Shown piece after piece: positions 12,256 through 19,900 of a DNA stretch of 30,772 bases. The stretch is from IMG/VR virus record IMGVR_UViG_3300035070_001783, positions 1 to 30,772 of that record. The stretch is one strand, 5' to 3'. Both the position numbers and the translations under genes were made by a program. The first letter of the stretch is position 1. Every line of letters begins with the position of its first letter. The stretch comes from a virus. A model generated the notes under the pieces. The model made no database searches. It was not told the DNA's origin and saw only the letters and a program-made list of their open reading frames with translations.

Positions 12256-12739
12256 TTGTAAGAAATATAAATTTAAATGGAAGTATAATAAGAATAGAAC
12301 AAAAAGAGATGGACTGCAACATCAATGTAGACCTTGTCAGCATGAATACCACAACAAGCAATGGTATCCTAAGAATAAAAAAGATAGATTAAAGTCTGTT
12401 AAAAAATATAAGTGGGAAAGAAGGCAAGATAACTACAAGCGAGTAATAAAAGAATATTTTGTTAAAGGTTGTGTAGATTGTGGTGAAAGTAATGTAAGAG
12501 TACTGGAGTTTGACCACGTAAGAGGGGTAAAAAGAAGGGTAGGAAAGAGAGGTTTAGAAGGAGTTTCTTATATGATTAGACATGGCTATAAATGGAAAAC
12601 CGTAAAAGAAGAAATAGATAAATGTGAAGTAAGGTGTCGTAATTGTCACAAGGAGAGAACTTGGGAGCAAAACAATTACTGGAAAGAATTTGAAGAAATA
12701 ACAAAAAATAATGGAACAAATAGAAAAGGAGCTAGTTAG
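12236..12739 (+). CDS. HNH endonuclease with two zinc sites
   Basis: 167 aa. An N-terminal zinc module CSSC (5-8) and CRPC (31-34) is followed by a basic linker and the HNH fold: CVDC (79-82), EFDH (91-94) with H94 as general base, and CRNCH (134-138) with N136/H138 in the metal loop. Cuts DNA with a single metal ion. Such free-standing HNH enzymes can be homing endonucleases or act in packaging. Here it lies far from the terminase genes and there is no visible intron, so a homing or DNA-processing role is more likely. Very basic. Confidence 0.86.
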   Translation: MIKKCSSCKKYKFKWKYNKNRTKRDGLQHQCRPCQHEYHNKQWYPKNKKDRLKSVKKYKWERRQDNYKRVIKEYFVKGCVDCGESNVRVLEFDHVRGVKRRVGKRGLEGVSYMIRHGYKWKTVKEEIDKCEVRCRNCHKERTWEQNNYWKEFEEITKNNGTNRKGAS

Positions 12740-12746
12740 AAAGGAT

Positions 12747-12896
12747 ATGAAGTTAAAAACAATAAGAGAGTATCAGGGACACAATGGGGAATGTCAGGTA
12801 GTAACCTACATTACTTTCGATCCAAACACAGGTAAAGAATATGATGTAGCTGATATAGTTGAAATGGAGAGCGAAGATGTTTACAATATTAAATAG
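12747..12896 (+). CDS. Small hypothetical protein (49 aa)
   Basis: Start uncertain: 12747 (AAAGG close upstream) is preferred over an in-frame ATG at 12711 inside the HNH gene. Beta-rich ECQVVTYITFDPNTGKEYDV, acidic end. Overlaps the next gene by 20 bases. Confidence 0.55.
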   Translation: MKLKTIREYQGHNGECQVVTYITFDPNTGKEYDVADIVEMESEDVYNIK

Positions 12897-13089
12897 TATA
12901 AAGAATGACATTCGTAGAGATATAAAATCTACAGAGCAAGAATGGAAGAATAATCCCAATAATGATTATTACTTTGCAGAGATATCAGGACTTACAAGAG
13001 CACTTAATTATGTAGTTAGAGCTGAGTCTAGAGAATATACTGCATTAGATAAATGGGCAAACTCATTACAAGAAAGGAATCAAGTATGA
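12877..13089 (+). CDS. Hypothetical helical protein (70 aa)
   Basis: ATG 12877 has GGAG 8 bases upstream. An in-frame TTG further up lacks one. Helical, with SIKNDIRRDIKSTEQEW and a FAEISGLTRALNYV helix. Unknown. ATGA overlap with the next gene. Confidence 0.62.
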   Translation: MFTILNSIKNDIRRDIKSTEQEWKNNPNNDYYFAEISGLTRALNYVVRAESREYTALDKWANSLQERNQV

Positions 13090-13262
13090 ACTTACAATTA
13101 GGCTTAGGGCAAGAAGTAAATATACATAATATAAAATCTATTGCCGTAGAACAAACTGAGAAAGCGTACAATGAATATTTTAAGACTTTGATTATTACTA
13201 CGCAAGATAATCAACAAATAGAAATAAATCTTTTTTCTAAAGATAGAGAAATATTATTATAA
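13086..13262 (+). CDS. Hypothetical protein (58 aa)
   Basis: AAAGGA site, ATGA coupling. Beta-rich with NIHNIKSIAVEQT and LIITTQDNQQIEINLFSKD, like a small beta-hairpin or barrel domain. No known motif. Confidence 0.6.
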   Translation: MNLQLGLGQEVNIHNIKSIAVEQTEKAYNEYFKTLIITTQDNQQIEINLFSKDREILL

Positions 13263-13267
13263 AGGAT

Positions 13268-13381
13268 ATGGAGGGGATAGTTTTGGTTGGTTTTATTGTC
13301 CTTCTTGTTTACCAACCTCTCACTTACAACGTCATGTATATTCTATCCCCTCCTCCTCACATACCAAAAGGAAAAAGATAA
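13268..13381 (+). CDS. Small membrane protein (37 aa) over an inverted repeat
   Basis: The frame fills the gap exactly: AAGGAT precedes its ATG, and its stop overlaps the Cas4-like start as TAATG. Residues 3-17 (GIVLVGFIVLLVYQP) form one membrane segment. The tail is Pro/Lys-rich (SPPPHIPKGKR). The same DNA holds an 11-bp perfect inverted repeat (13270-13280 with 13343-13353). Function unknown. It could be a short inhibitor, a leader peptide, or both. Confidence 0.6.
   Translation: MEGIVLVGFIVLLVYQPLTYNVMYILSPPPHIPKGKR
13270..13353. other. Nested inverted repeats before the nuclease module
   Basis: Outer stem GGAGGGGATAG (13270-13280) pairs perfectly with CTATCCCCTCC (13343-13353). Inside, GGTTGGT (13285-13291) pairs with ACCAACC (13311-13317). 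The downstream ribosome site (AAAAGGAAAAAG) is just outside. Candidate attenuator, RNase III site or operator. Confidence 0.65.
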
Positions 13382-14106
13382 TGGATATACAAAAAGTTTA
13401 CGATGAGTGGTTACGCTCAGAAAATGATTTACATTACAGAAAAAGATATGAGGGTAAAGAAGAATGGTTTCATGCATCAGCATCAGGAATGTGTATGCGT
13501 AAGCATTACTTTCAGCATGTGGCAGGAATAAAACCTAAGCCAGTTAATGATGATACTATGAGGTTATTTAGACTAGGGGACTTAGTGCATGGAGACATAC
13601 AAGAAGCAGTAAGAGATTATGCTGATAAGAATGGTGCACAAGTAATGATTGAACGAGAAATAACAATACCTGAAGTAAATGTAAGAGGATTCTTTGACTT
13701 ACTACTAGTAGAAGATGGTGCAATGATTGATATTAAGACTTGCAATGCTTGGAAATGGAGAGGTTTATTCGGTAGAAATCCTGATCCAAACCCAGCTATT
13801 AATTATTTTCTACAGCTAGGTACGTATGCTTGGTGGTATGAAGAAGATTCAGGGAACAAAATAGAAAAACTTGCGTTACTATATTATAATAAAGATAATA
13901 GTAGAATGAGAGAAAAGGTTATACCAATATCATATATAGACATGGCTAAAGAGTATTGGCGTGACGTTAAAAGTAAATTCAAAAAAGGTAATCCACCTAT
14001 TGAACTTGGTATTGCACCAGTATATAAATGGGAATGCAATATTAAATACTGCAACTTCTATGAAGTGTGTGGAGGTGGACTAAAAGAGAAAGGAACAGAC
14101 CTATGA
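13381..14106 (+). CDS. Cas4/RecB-like PD-(D/E)XK exonuclease with Fe-S cysteines
   Basis: 241 aa, the usual size of Cas4-type nucleases. Expected elements in order: C38 (ASGMCMRKHY), H70 in GDLVHGD, E91/E93, D106 in RGFFDLLL, D117-I-K119 (IDIKT), Q145-LGT-Y149, and C219, C224, C230. One early and three late cysteines are the 4Fe-4S arrangement of Cas4 and AddB. These enzymes degrade or resect DNA ends to make 3' tails. No other CRISPR gene or array is present, so a phage recombination or replication role is likely. It heads a coupled run with candidate ssDNA-binding proteins, as in exonuclease/annealing modules. Confidence 0.88.
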   Translation: MDIQKVYDEWLRSENDLHYRKRYEGKEEWFHASASGMCMRKHYFQHVAGIKPKPVNDDTMRLFRLGDLVHGDIQEAVRDYADKNGAQVMIEREITIPEVNVRGFFDLLLVEDGAMIDIKTCNAWKWRGLFGRNPDPNPAINYFLQLGTYAWWYEEDSGNKIEKLALLYYNKDNSRMREKVIPISYIDMAKEYWRDVKSKFKKGNPPIELGIAPVYKWECNIKYCNFYEVCGGGLKEKGTDL

Positions 14107-14507
14107 GTGATAAACAACCCGATTGGGATAAGATAACAGAAGGCAAGATAAGGCATGGTATTGCTGTAGAAGCTTTCAGTAATGGCATGGAACTTAATGC
14201 TGATAACATGAAGACTATGGAGAAGTGGGTGCAGTTTGTAATACATGGTTATGATGGTATTAAAGAGAAGTTAGATGCACATAAAGAAACAATGTCAGAG
14301 AAAGAGACTATAGATAAGGTTAAAGAAACCTTTGATGGTAAAGAAATAGACACTGATAAATACATTACTGAGCAGATAGAAAAAGCTTCTGTCGGTCTTG
14401 ATAGAAAGAATAAGAACATTGTTATGGCTAGGCTTAGAGATGGTAAGATAAACACAGATAATCTTGGTGCATGCTTAGAAAGAATAGAAGAACTAAAGAA
14501 GGCGTAG
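14103..14507 (+). CDS. Conserved hypothetical protein between nuclease and SSB-like gene (134 aa)
   Basis: Start set by the ATGA overlap (14103). A frame-extending ATG at 14067 lies inside the nuclease gene. Begins DWDKITEGKIRHGIAVEAFS, a pattern I associate with phage proteins next to Cas4-like nucleases. The rest is helical (DRKNKNIVMARLRDGKINTD). Likely partner of the recombination module. Biochemical role unknown. Confidence 0.68.
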   Translation: MSDKQPDWDKITEGKIRHGIAVEAFSNGMELNADNMKTMEKWVQFVIHGYDGIKEKLDAHKETMSEKETIDKVKETFDGKEIDTDKYITEQIEKASVGLDRKNKNIVMARLRDGKINTDNLGACLERIEELKKA

Positions 14508-14508
14508 T

Positions 14509-14985
14509 ATGGTTGACATTGGGGATGCTTACTATCCAAGTTCTTTGGATGATAATCAGTTTACTGTACCGAAAGGCAGATATACTGCTGTGATTACAGA
14601 TCTTTCTATATCTGAGGATGTCAGGTTTGGCAAGTATATTGCTGACGTATTCAAGCCAGTGTACCTTATTGACAAAGATAGTCATCCCCAATATGAAGGG
14701 TGCTCTGTTACAGATAATGGCATTTTCAGATATAAGAAAGTAGGCGATGCACTATACGACCATAGTAAAAACTGGGGTTTTGCTAAATACTTGTCCCTTA
14801 TGGGACTCCGCAGAAAGGATAGGGAAGGTGGGCAACTGCCTTTCCTATACCTAAATGATATAAAAGGTGCAGTCGTACTTATAGATGTATTTATGAAACG
14901 TTTTATAAATGATTTAGATTCTGAGATATCTTACCCAGTCTGTAGGGCAATCCAATTACAGAATAAACCAGAAGTACCATTCTAA
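14509..14985 (+). CDS. Putative ssDNA-binding or recombination-mediator protein (158 aa)
   Basis: Beta-rich core (KGRYTAVITDLSISEDVRFG, KYIADVFKPVYLID) and an LPFLYLNDIKGAVVLIDVF segment fit an OB-like fold. The chain ends in EVPF, like the acidic -PF tips of SSB proteins, though with little acidity before it. It sits one base after the previous stop in the nuclease run. The position fits SSB or a single-strand annealing helper. A DUF669-like protein is the alternative. Fold inferred from pattern only. Confidence 0.48.
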   Translation: MVDIGDAYYPSSLDDNQFTVPKGRYTAVITDLSISEDVRFGKYIADVFKPVYLIDKDSHPQYEGCSVTDNGIFRYKKVGDALYDHSKNWGFAKYLSLMGLRRKDREGGQLPFLYLNDIKGAVVLIDVFMKRFINDLDSEISYPVCRAIQLQNKPEVPF

Positions 14986-15437
14986 TGAAATTTAATGATT
15001 CATTAGTTAGTGGTAAACAATCTGAGAATATTATTTTAAAGATGGTAAAAGGTAAATATCCAAAGGCATACATTAAAGAAGGTTACCATAAAGAATATGA
15101 TATAATGATACCTGAGATAGATAAAACTATAGAAGTAAAAAAAGATTTTAAATCACAATATACTGGTAATGTAGTTATAGAAATGGAAATGAATAATAGA
15201 CCATCGGGATTACAATCTACTACTGCTGATTGGTGGGTGTTTCATTTAGATGAACAAGAGATTGTATGGATCACACTTAAAAGATTAAAAGACATGATAG
15301 AGTTTGGCAATTACAAATTAGTAGAGTTTATTGGAGAAGGCGATGAGATAAGTAAACAAGCTTACCTGATACCTAAAAAAGATTTATATATACAGAGTAA
15401 TAAAATAAAAGAATTAGTTAAGGATGATATATTATGA
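14985..15437 (+). CDS. PD-(D/E)XK endonuclease-like protein (150 aa)
   Basis: E14 in QSENI, D39 in HKEYDIMIP and E50-V-K52 (TIEVKKD) give a clean ExnDxnEXK site. It is followed by YTGNVVIEMEMNNRPSGLQS and the TADWWVF element of restriction-endonuclease-fold phage enzymes that act on branched or ssDNA. TAATG start and ATGA end overlaps show tight coupling. Likely a Holliday-junction-type or debranching nuclease. Substrate unknown. Confidence 0.75.
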   Translation: MKFNDSLVSGKQSENIILKMVKGKYPKAYIKEGYHKEYDIMIPEIDKTIEVKKDFKSQYTGNVVIEMEMNNRPSGLQSTTADWWVFHLDEQEIVWITLKRLKDMIEFGNYKLVEFIGEGDEISKQAYLIPKKDLYIQSNKIKELVKDDIL

Positions 15438-15694
15438 AGAAAAAAAAGTGCGTAGCAAATATCAAGTTCTCATTACAGGAAGTAGAGCTTATGATAAATG
15501 CATTAGAGAATTTAATTAAACTAGAGATACCATTTCAAGATAGTGCTGATTGGAGAAAGCCTTATGAGATGTTAACCAAAGACCTTAAAAAGATTAAGTT
15601 AGATATGAATAATAAAATAGAGGAAGCAATGCTAAATAGAGAACATCAAGAAACTTCTACAATATATGGTGAAGTATGTGAGGTATGTGAATGA
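15434..15694 (+). CDS. Hypothetical helical protein (86 aa)
   Basis: ATGA overlaps on both sides. A basic start, then two amphipathic helices (EVELMINALENLIKLEI and KDLKKIKLDMNNKIEEAML). It ends in CEVCE, a possible CxxC half-site. Partner of the neighbouring nucleases by position. Family unknown. Confidence 0.64.
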   Translation: MKKKKCVANIKFSLQEVELMINALENLIKLEIPFQDSADWRKPYEMLTKDLKKIKLDMNNKIEEAMLNREHQETSTIYGEVCEVCE

Positions 15695-16017
15695 AGAATA
15701 AAGAAAATGTTAGGAGAGGTAGAAGAGCTAGACAACGTGGTGCAGAACTACAGAGACAAGCTGTGCGGATGGCAAAAGAAGCAGGTCTTGAGGCATTTAA
15801 TCGTGATAGGGGTGGAGCACAGCATGAACAAGGTGATATAGAAATAGAAGGTCACTGGTATGGGTGTAAAAGAAGAACTAGAATTGCTAAATGGTTAAAG
15901 CCTGAGAAGGAAGAAGAAGGTGTAGTAGTAAGAGAAGATAGGGGTAAACCTTTTATCGTACTTGACTACGAATACTTTATAGGACTACTAGCCATAATGA
16001 AAGAAATGGCAGATTAA
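15691..16017 (+). CDS. Resolvase-like PD-(D/E)XK protein with altered active site (108 aa)
   Basis: Starts with RRGRRARQRGAELQRQAVR, continues NRDRGGAQHEQGDIEIEG and WYGCKRRTRI, and closes with a DYEYFIGLL helix. This is the layout of small phage Holliday-junction-resolvase-like nucleases: basic helix with E19, G-rich loop with D49, then ECKRR. Here the acidic residue of ECK is G58 (GCKRR), so catalysis may be lost or supplied by E53/E51. It may bind branched DNA without cutting. Last gene before the 17-bp hairpin. Confidence 0.6.
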   Translation: MKNKENVRRGRRARQRGAELQRQAVRMAKEAGLEAFNRDRGGAQHEQGDIEIEGHWYGCKRRTRIAKWLKPEKEEEGVVVREDRGKPFIVLDYEYFIGLLAIMKEMAD

Positions 16018-16029
16018 TTTTAAACAAAC

Positions 16030-16110
16030 GAGATGGTTTACTTTATATACTTGAAATGAGAGACTTTCGAATGAATTGGTTGGCGAACTAAAGATAAAGT
16101 AGACCATCTC
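16030..16110 (+). other. 17-bp inverted repeat in the leader of the next gene
   Basis: Stem 16030-16046 pairs fully with 16094-16110 (16 Watson-Crick pairs and one T-G), enclosing 47 bases. The loop contains TTGGTTGG, also present inside the repeat at 13283-13290. No U tract follows. AAGGAG and ATG 16130 come right after. A long-range RNA hairpin this good in a 112-base gap is unlikely by chance. Candidate translational switch, RNase III site or origin hairpin. Confidence 0.75.
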
Positions 16111-16129
16111 ATAATAAGGAGAAAACAGC

Positions 16130-16342
16130 ATGGCTGAATACAAACAAAAAGATCAGACTTTCAAGCTTTGGAAGAATGATTATAAAAAGGAAGGCGATAA
16201 AAAGCCTGACTATACTGGCTCTGGTTTAATCAATGGAGAAGAAAAACAAGTCTCTATGTGGATTAACGAAGATAAGAATGGAAAAAGATACTTATCTGGT
16301 TCAATTCAAGAGCCTTACAAGAAAAAAGATAGCCCTTTCTAG
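16130..16342 (+). CDS. Small SSB-like phage protein (70 aa)
   Basis: AAGGAG site. FKLWKNDYKKEGDKKPDYTG, then VSMWINEDKNGKRYLS, ending DSPF. Such short 'KPDYTGS ... W.N.DK.G..YLS' proteins are common in phages and bacteria (reminiscent of DUF736) and are thought to be small OB/beta proteins that bind ssDNA or protein. Highly basic with an acidic -PF tip. It is the last gene before a strong terminator. Confidence 0.6.
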   Translation: MAEYKQKDQTFKLWKNDYKKEGDKKPDYTGSGLINGEEKQVSMWINEDKNGKRYLSGSIQEPYKKKDSPF

Positions 16343-16366
16343 GGTTTTCAGTCTTGTTTAATAATG

Positions 16367-16388
16367 AGGGGGCTTACGCCCCCTTTTT
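16367..16388 (+). terminator. Intrinsic terminator of the nuclease run
   Basis: GGGGGC-TTAC-GCCCCC (16368-16383) followed by five T, with an extra A-T pair at the base. Classic rho-independent structure, 25 bases past the last stop. It ends the rightward operon. Confidence 0.92.
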
Positions 16389-16473
16389 ATTGATAAAATA
16401 ATTAAGCGATACTTATGTCGAAAAAACTTTTTTACGCCCATATAACTCATCCTAGGTGTACTTTTTTTATTTA
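16389..16473 (+). other. Short non-coding gap after the terminator
   Basis: 85 bases with no convincing promoter of the GGAACT family. TATAAC at 16441-16446 is the best -10-like word, without a good -35. The two following genes may be transcribed by read-through or a weak promoter here. Confidence 0.35.
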
Positions 16474-16713
16474 ATGTTTGATTTTTGTACGATGTTAGAT
16501 AAGGTTTGTGCATTTTGCACTAAATCCACATGGAATCCATATACTGAAGAATATGATGATAAAGAAAAGTTATTTTGTGGCGTTTCATCAGGGTTTGATA
16601 CTAGGGTTGAAGCTTTAGATGAGTGTTGGATGAAAATGACAAAGAGTAAACGTAATACCTTTTTAAAGAAAAAAAGAGAAGAGTACCAAATATTAACAAA
16701 CAATAGGAAATAA
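16474..16713 (+). CDS. Small Cys-rich hypothetical protein (79 aa)
   Basis: Start unclear (ATG 16474 or 16492, neither with a ribosome site). CAFC near the N-terminus, then an FCGVSSGFDTRVEALDECW stretch, then a very basic helix. The cysteines could bind zinc. Isolated after the terminator. Confidence 0.55.
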   Translation: MFDFCTMLDKVCAFCTKSTWNPYTEEYDDKEKLFCGVSSGFDTRVEALDECWMKMTKSKRNTFLKKKREEYQILTNNRK

Positions 16714-16714
16714 C

Positions 16715-16975
16715 ATGGATATATTAGATGATTACCCACAAGAAAGAAAAAGTATAAAATGGAATTACTTTAGTGATGATACAATCATACCTGAAAGTGA
16801 GCAATTAAAAGATGATGAAAGAAAAGAACTAACTAAGTTAGTAGGTATGTGTATGAATCGAGTTGTGAGTACTAATGAATATTACAGAAGACTAGCTGAG
16901 TTTTGGAGAAATGTTGGAGAAGATAGTTACGCTGAAGAAGCGTTGCAAATGATGGATGATGAAGATGATGATTAA
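16715..16975 (+). CDS. Acidic hypothetical protein at the convergence point (86 aa)
   Basis: AGGAAA upstream, one base after the previous stop. Helical, with RKELTKLVGMCMNRVVSTNE and an AEFWRNVGEDSYAEEALQMM helix, ending in a DDEDDD tail. Its stop overlaps the stop of the 1,304-aa virion gene on the other strand (TTAA). Function unknown. Confidence 0.64.
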   Translation: MDILDDYPQERKSIKWNYFSDDTIIPESEQLKDDERKELTKLVGMCMNRVVSTNEYYRRLAEFWRNVGEDSYAEEALQMMDDEDDD

Positions 16976-19900
16976 GGATTTATTTTTTTCTTAGCTTTCT
17001 TTAATATTCTATCTGTTATTTCTGATACACCTACATCATCATATAGTATTGGATTATTTGGAAATGATCTATTCCAGTTTTTTATAAGTCTTGTAGCTCT
17101 TATAGAGTCTCCTTCTATAAGATAATCTAATATTCGTGACCTTGTTAAACCTTTTCTGTATTTAGTATAGCTTTCTTTTTGTCCTTTAGGTTCTATTCTT
17201 TGAGCTAATCTTCTAGGAACTGTACCAAAAATAGGTGCAATATATTTAGGCATACGTTGCAAAGCACCAAGTCCACCATACTCTTCTAAATTTACCCAAG
17301 TTCTAGTCATTGCATCCCATATCTTATCAAAATCCTGTACTACAGCTGGCTTACCTGCAAACTCTATAGCTCTTATTGTATTCTCAGCGGCTACTATATC
17401 CATAGAAACTCCCATAGCACCTACAGAAGCAAACCTATCGAGAGCATCACCCCAAGTCATCCTATCTGTATTTATTAAAGAATCAATTTTTTTATGTCCA
17501 AATGCCACATCTTTTAAGTTACCATAATTAATAAACTTTTCATTTTCATTATAGACTTCTTCGCCAGCATAGAAACTAGCTAACTTATCTCTAGCAAGAG
17601 ATACAAACTCACCACCAAGAAGTCCAGCAGATGCTAACCTTAACATAGGAAACACATTACCTCTTTTTAATTCATTACCAAGCTGACCTCGTATCCAATT
17701 AAACTGCTTATAACCAAACTTTTTAAATAAAAATAATGGTCTAAATCTAGGGTCATTAAAGACTAAAGGTTCTTCTAATATATTTCTTTGAAGCTGAGTA
17801 TCTCTAGCAAACTTATACATAGCCTCTGCTTTCTGCCTATCCGTTATTTTATTTATATTATTTATATCTAAATCAGCTAAGTTTTTTCTAGCCCATTCTC
17901 GTCTTAATTTAAATTTACCAGTTCCCTTACCTTGAGCTATTGGCTGTAGCATATTTATAAATTCTTTAGCTGAAGCCGCAGATACTAAAGAGTTTATTTG
18001 GTTTATCTTTTTAAAACCAGATAACCATGTAGCACCTTCTGCGAACCTACCCATAAAAGAATCATTAGGATTAAGACCAGCTAATGATTGGTATATAGAT
18101 ATATTACTAACACCAGATTTAGCTACTTGATCTCTATATTCTTTTGATGTAGATAATTTATATATACCTTTTATAACAGGGTAGTAACCTGTTTTTACAG
18201 CAGTTGATATTGATATCTGAGTTAAGTTTGGTATTGTGGCAAATCCTAAACCAATCTTTGTACCAATTTGAAAATCTACTACATCACTCCAAAGTTTTCT
18301 AGCTTTAGGACTTTTCCAATTATAAGAAGAATCTAATTCTATTCTATTAGTGGATATTTTATATAACCTATCTATAACATCATGCTCTTCCTTTAGTATT
18401 CTTTGCTTCTTACTACCAGTTCTTTCTTTCTGTGCAGATTTACTTAAAACATCTAAAGATGCCTTCCAAAATTCTCCATACCTACCAAAGTTTTCTACTT
18501 CAGCAACTCTCCTAGAAAACTGATGAGCATATTTAGATAGCACAACTCTAGCATCTGTTTCTAATATAGATTCAGGTAAGTTCTTTGCTTTTCTAGCTAT
18601 CTCTAAATTTTTTGCTATATTATAAAATTGTGTATTAGTAGTATTATTTATGGTTTTAAACGCTGATGATATTCTAACATCAAAATCTGGCACTTGCTCT
18701 CTTGTAAGCTCCTTACTAATTCCAGCCATTTCATACAAAGCATCTTTCATTTCTTTTGATAACTTACCTTTACTTACAATCTCACCAATAACTTTTTGGA
18801 ACTCTGGTTTATTATAATTAGCACTTTCAGTAAAGAGTTGAGGGTTTTTTTCTCTCAACTTACCTAAGTCATTTGCAAATATTTTTAATACATTTTGTTT
18901 TACAATACGAGGAAAATAAAATTCTTCTCTTTTACCTAAATCAACACCAGCTTTTTGTGCAATATTCCACATATCATCTAGTATTTCTCTATACTTTCTA
19001 ACTTCTGGATCATTAGCAAATTTAGGGTCTTGTAACTTTCTACCTAGCTCAATAGCATTTTGCGATGCTTTATCTTTTTGTTTAGTAGATACAGCTTCTT
19101 TAAATTTTGCCATACCTTCAGGAAATAATCCTACATCCGTATATCTTTTATTTAAATCAGCCATTAAGGTCATGTACCTTTTATCAAAATTATCTATTCT
19201 CTTTTGTAATTCTGGACTTAAAGATGTTTGTAACCTCTTACCTGAGCGGTCTAATAATTTTATACCATGATAATCTGACAATGGTCTATCAGGTATCATT
19301 GTTGTTTCCCAGCCATTAGCTTTTAATGTTTTAGCTAAATTAACAACAACAGCTTCCTTTCTCATTGCATCTAAAAATTTTAATTGTTGAGCAGGAGTCA
19401 TTGATTTAACTATTTTTTCAGGACTTCCTGATTTTATTTCAGATTTTACAATCTTACCAGCTTCTGTTCTAAATCTATTATTATCTAAATTTAATTCTTT
19501 TTGTATACTAAATATTGCATTGACTCTCTTTTTTTGTAGTGCTTCTGGCGTATATTTACCACCACTTCTAGTAAAACCTCTGCTTTGAAATTCTGCAAAT
19601 GTAATTGGTTTTAACTGCTCATTTGTTTTAACGTCTTTAAATTTTACTATATCTTGCTCTAATACTTTTCTTTCTATACCACCTTGAATATTGGTTTTTG
19701 CTGTAGTTGTTTTCTGACTATCAAATATAACATCTTTTACTTTTACACCATTTATATCAGTATATACCTCTTTAGATTTAGCTATAGAAGTTTCCATTTC
19801 ACCAAATATCTTAGCACCTTGCTCCGCTGATAAAGCTACTTCTTTCTTAGCCTCTTTTATCTTTTTATACCCCTTTGTTATTTTACTAGTAGCATATCTC

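Noticed and set aside
13381-14106. Cas4-like nuclease as evidence of a CRISPR system
   Set aside because: No repeat-spacer array or other cas gene in the window. Phages often carry such nucleases alone.
16056-16091. 11-codon frame in the loop of the 17-bp hairpin
   Set aside because: No ribosome site and too short to judge. Kept only as a possible leader peptide.
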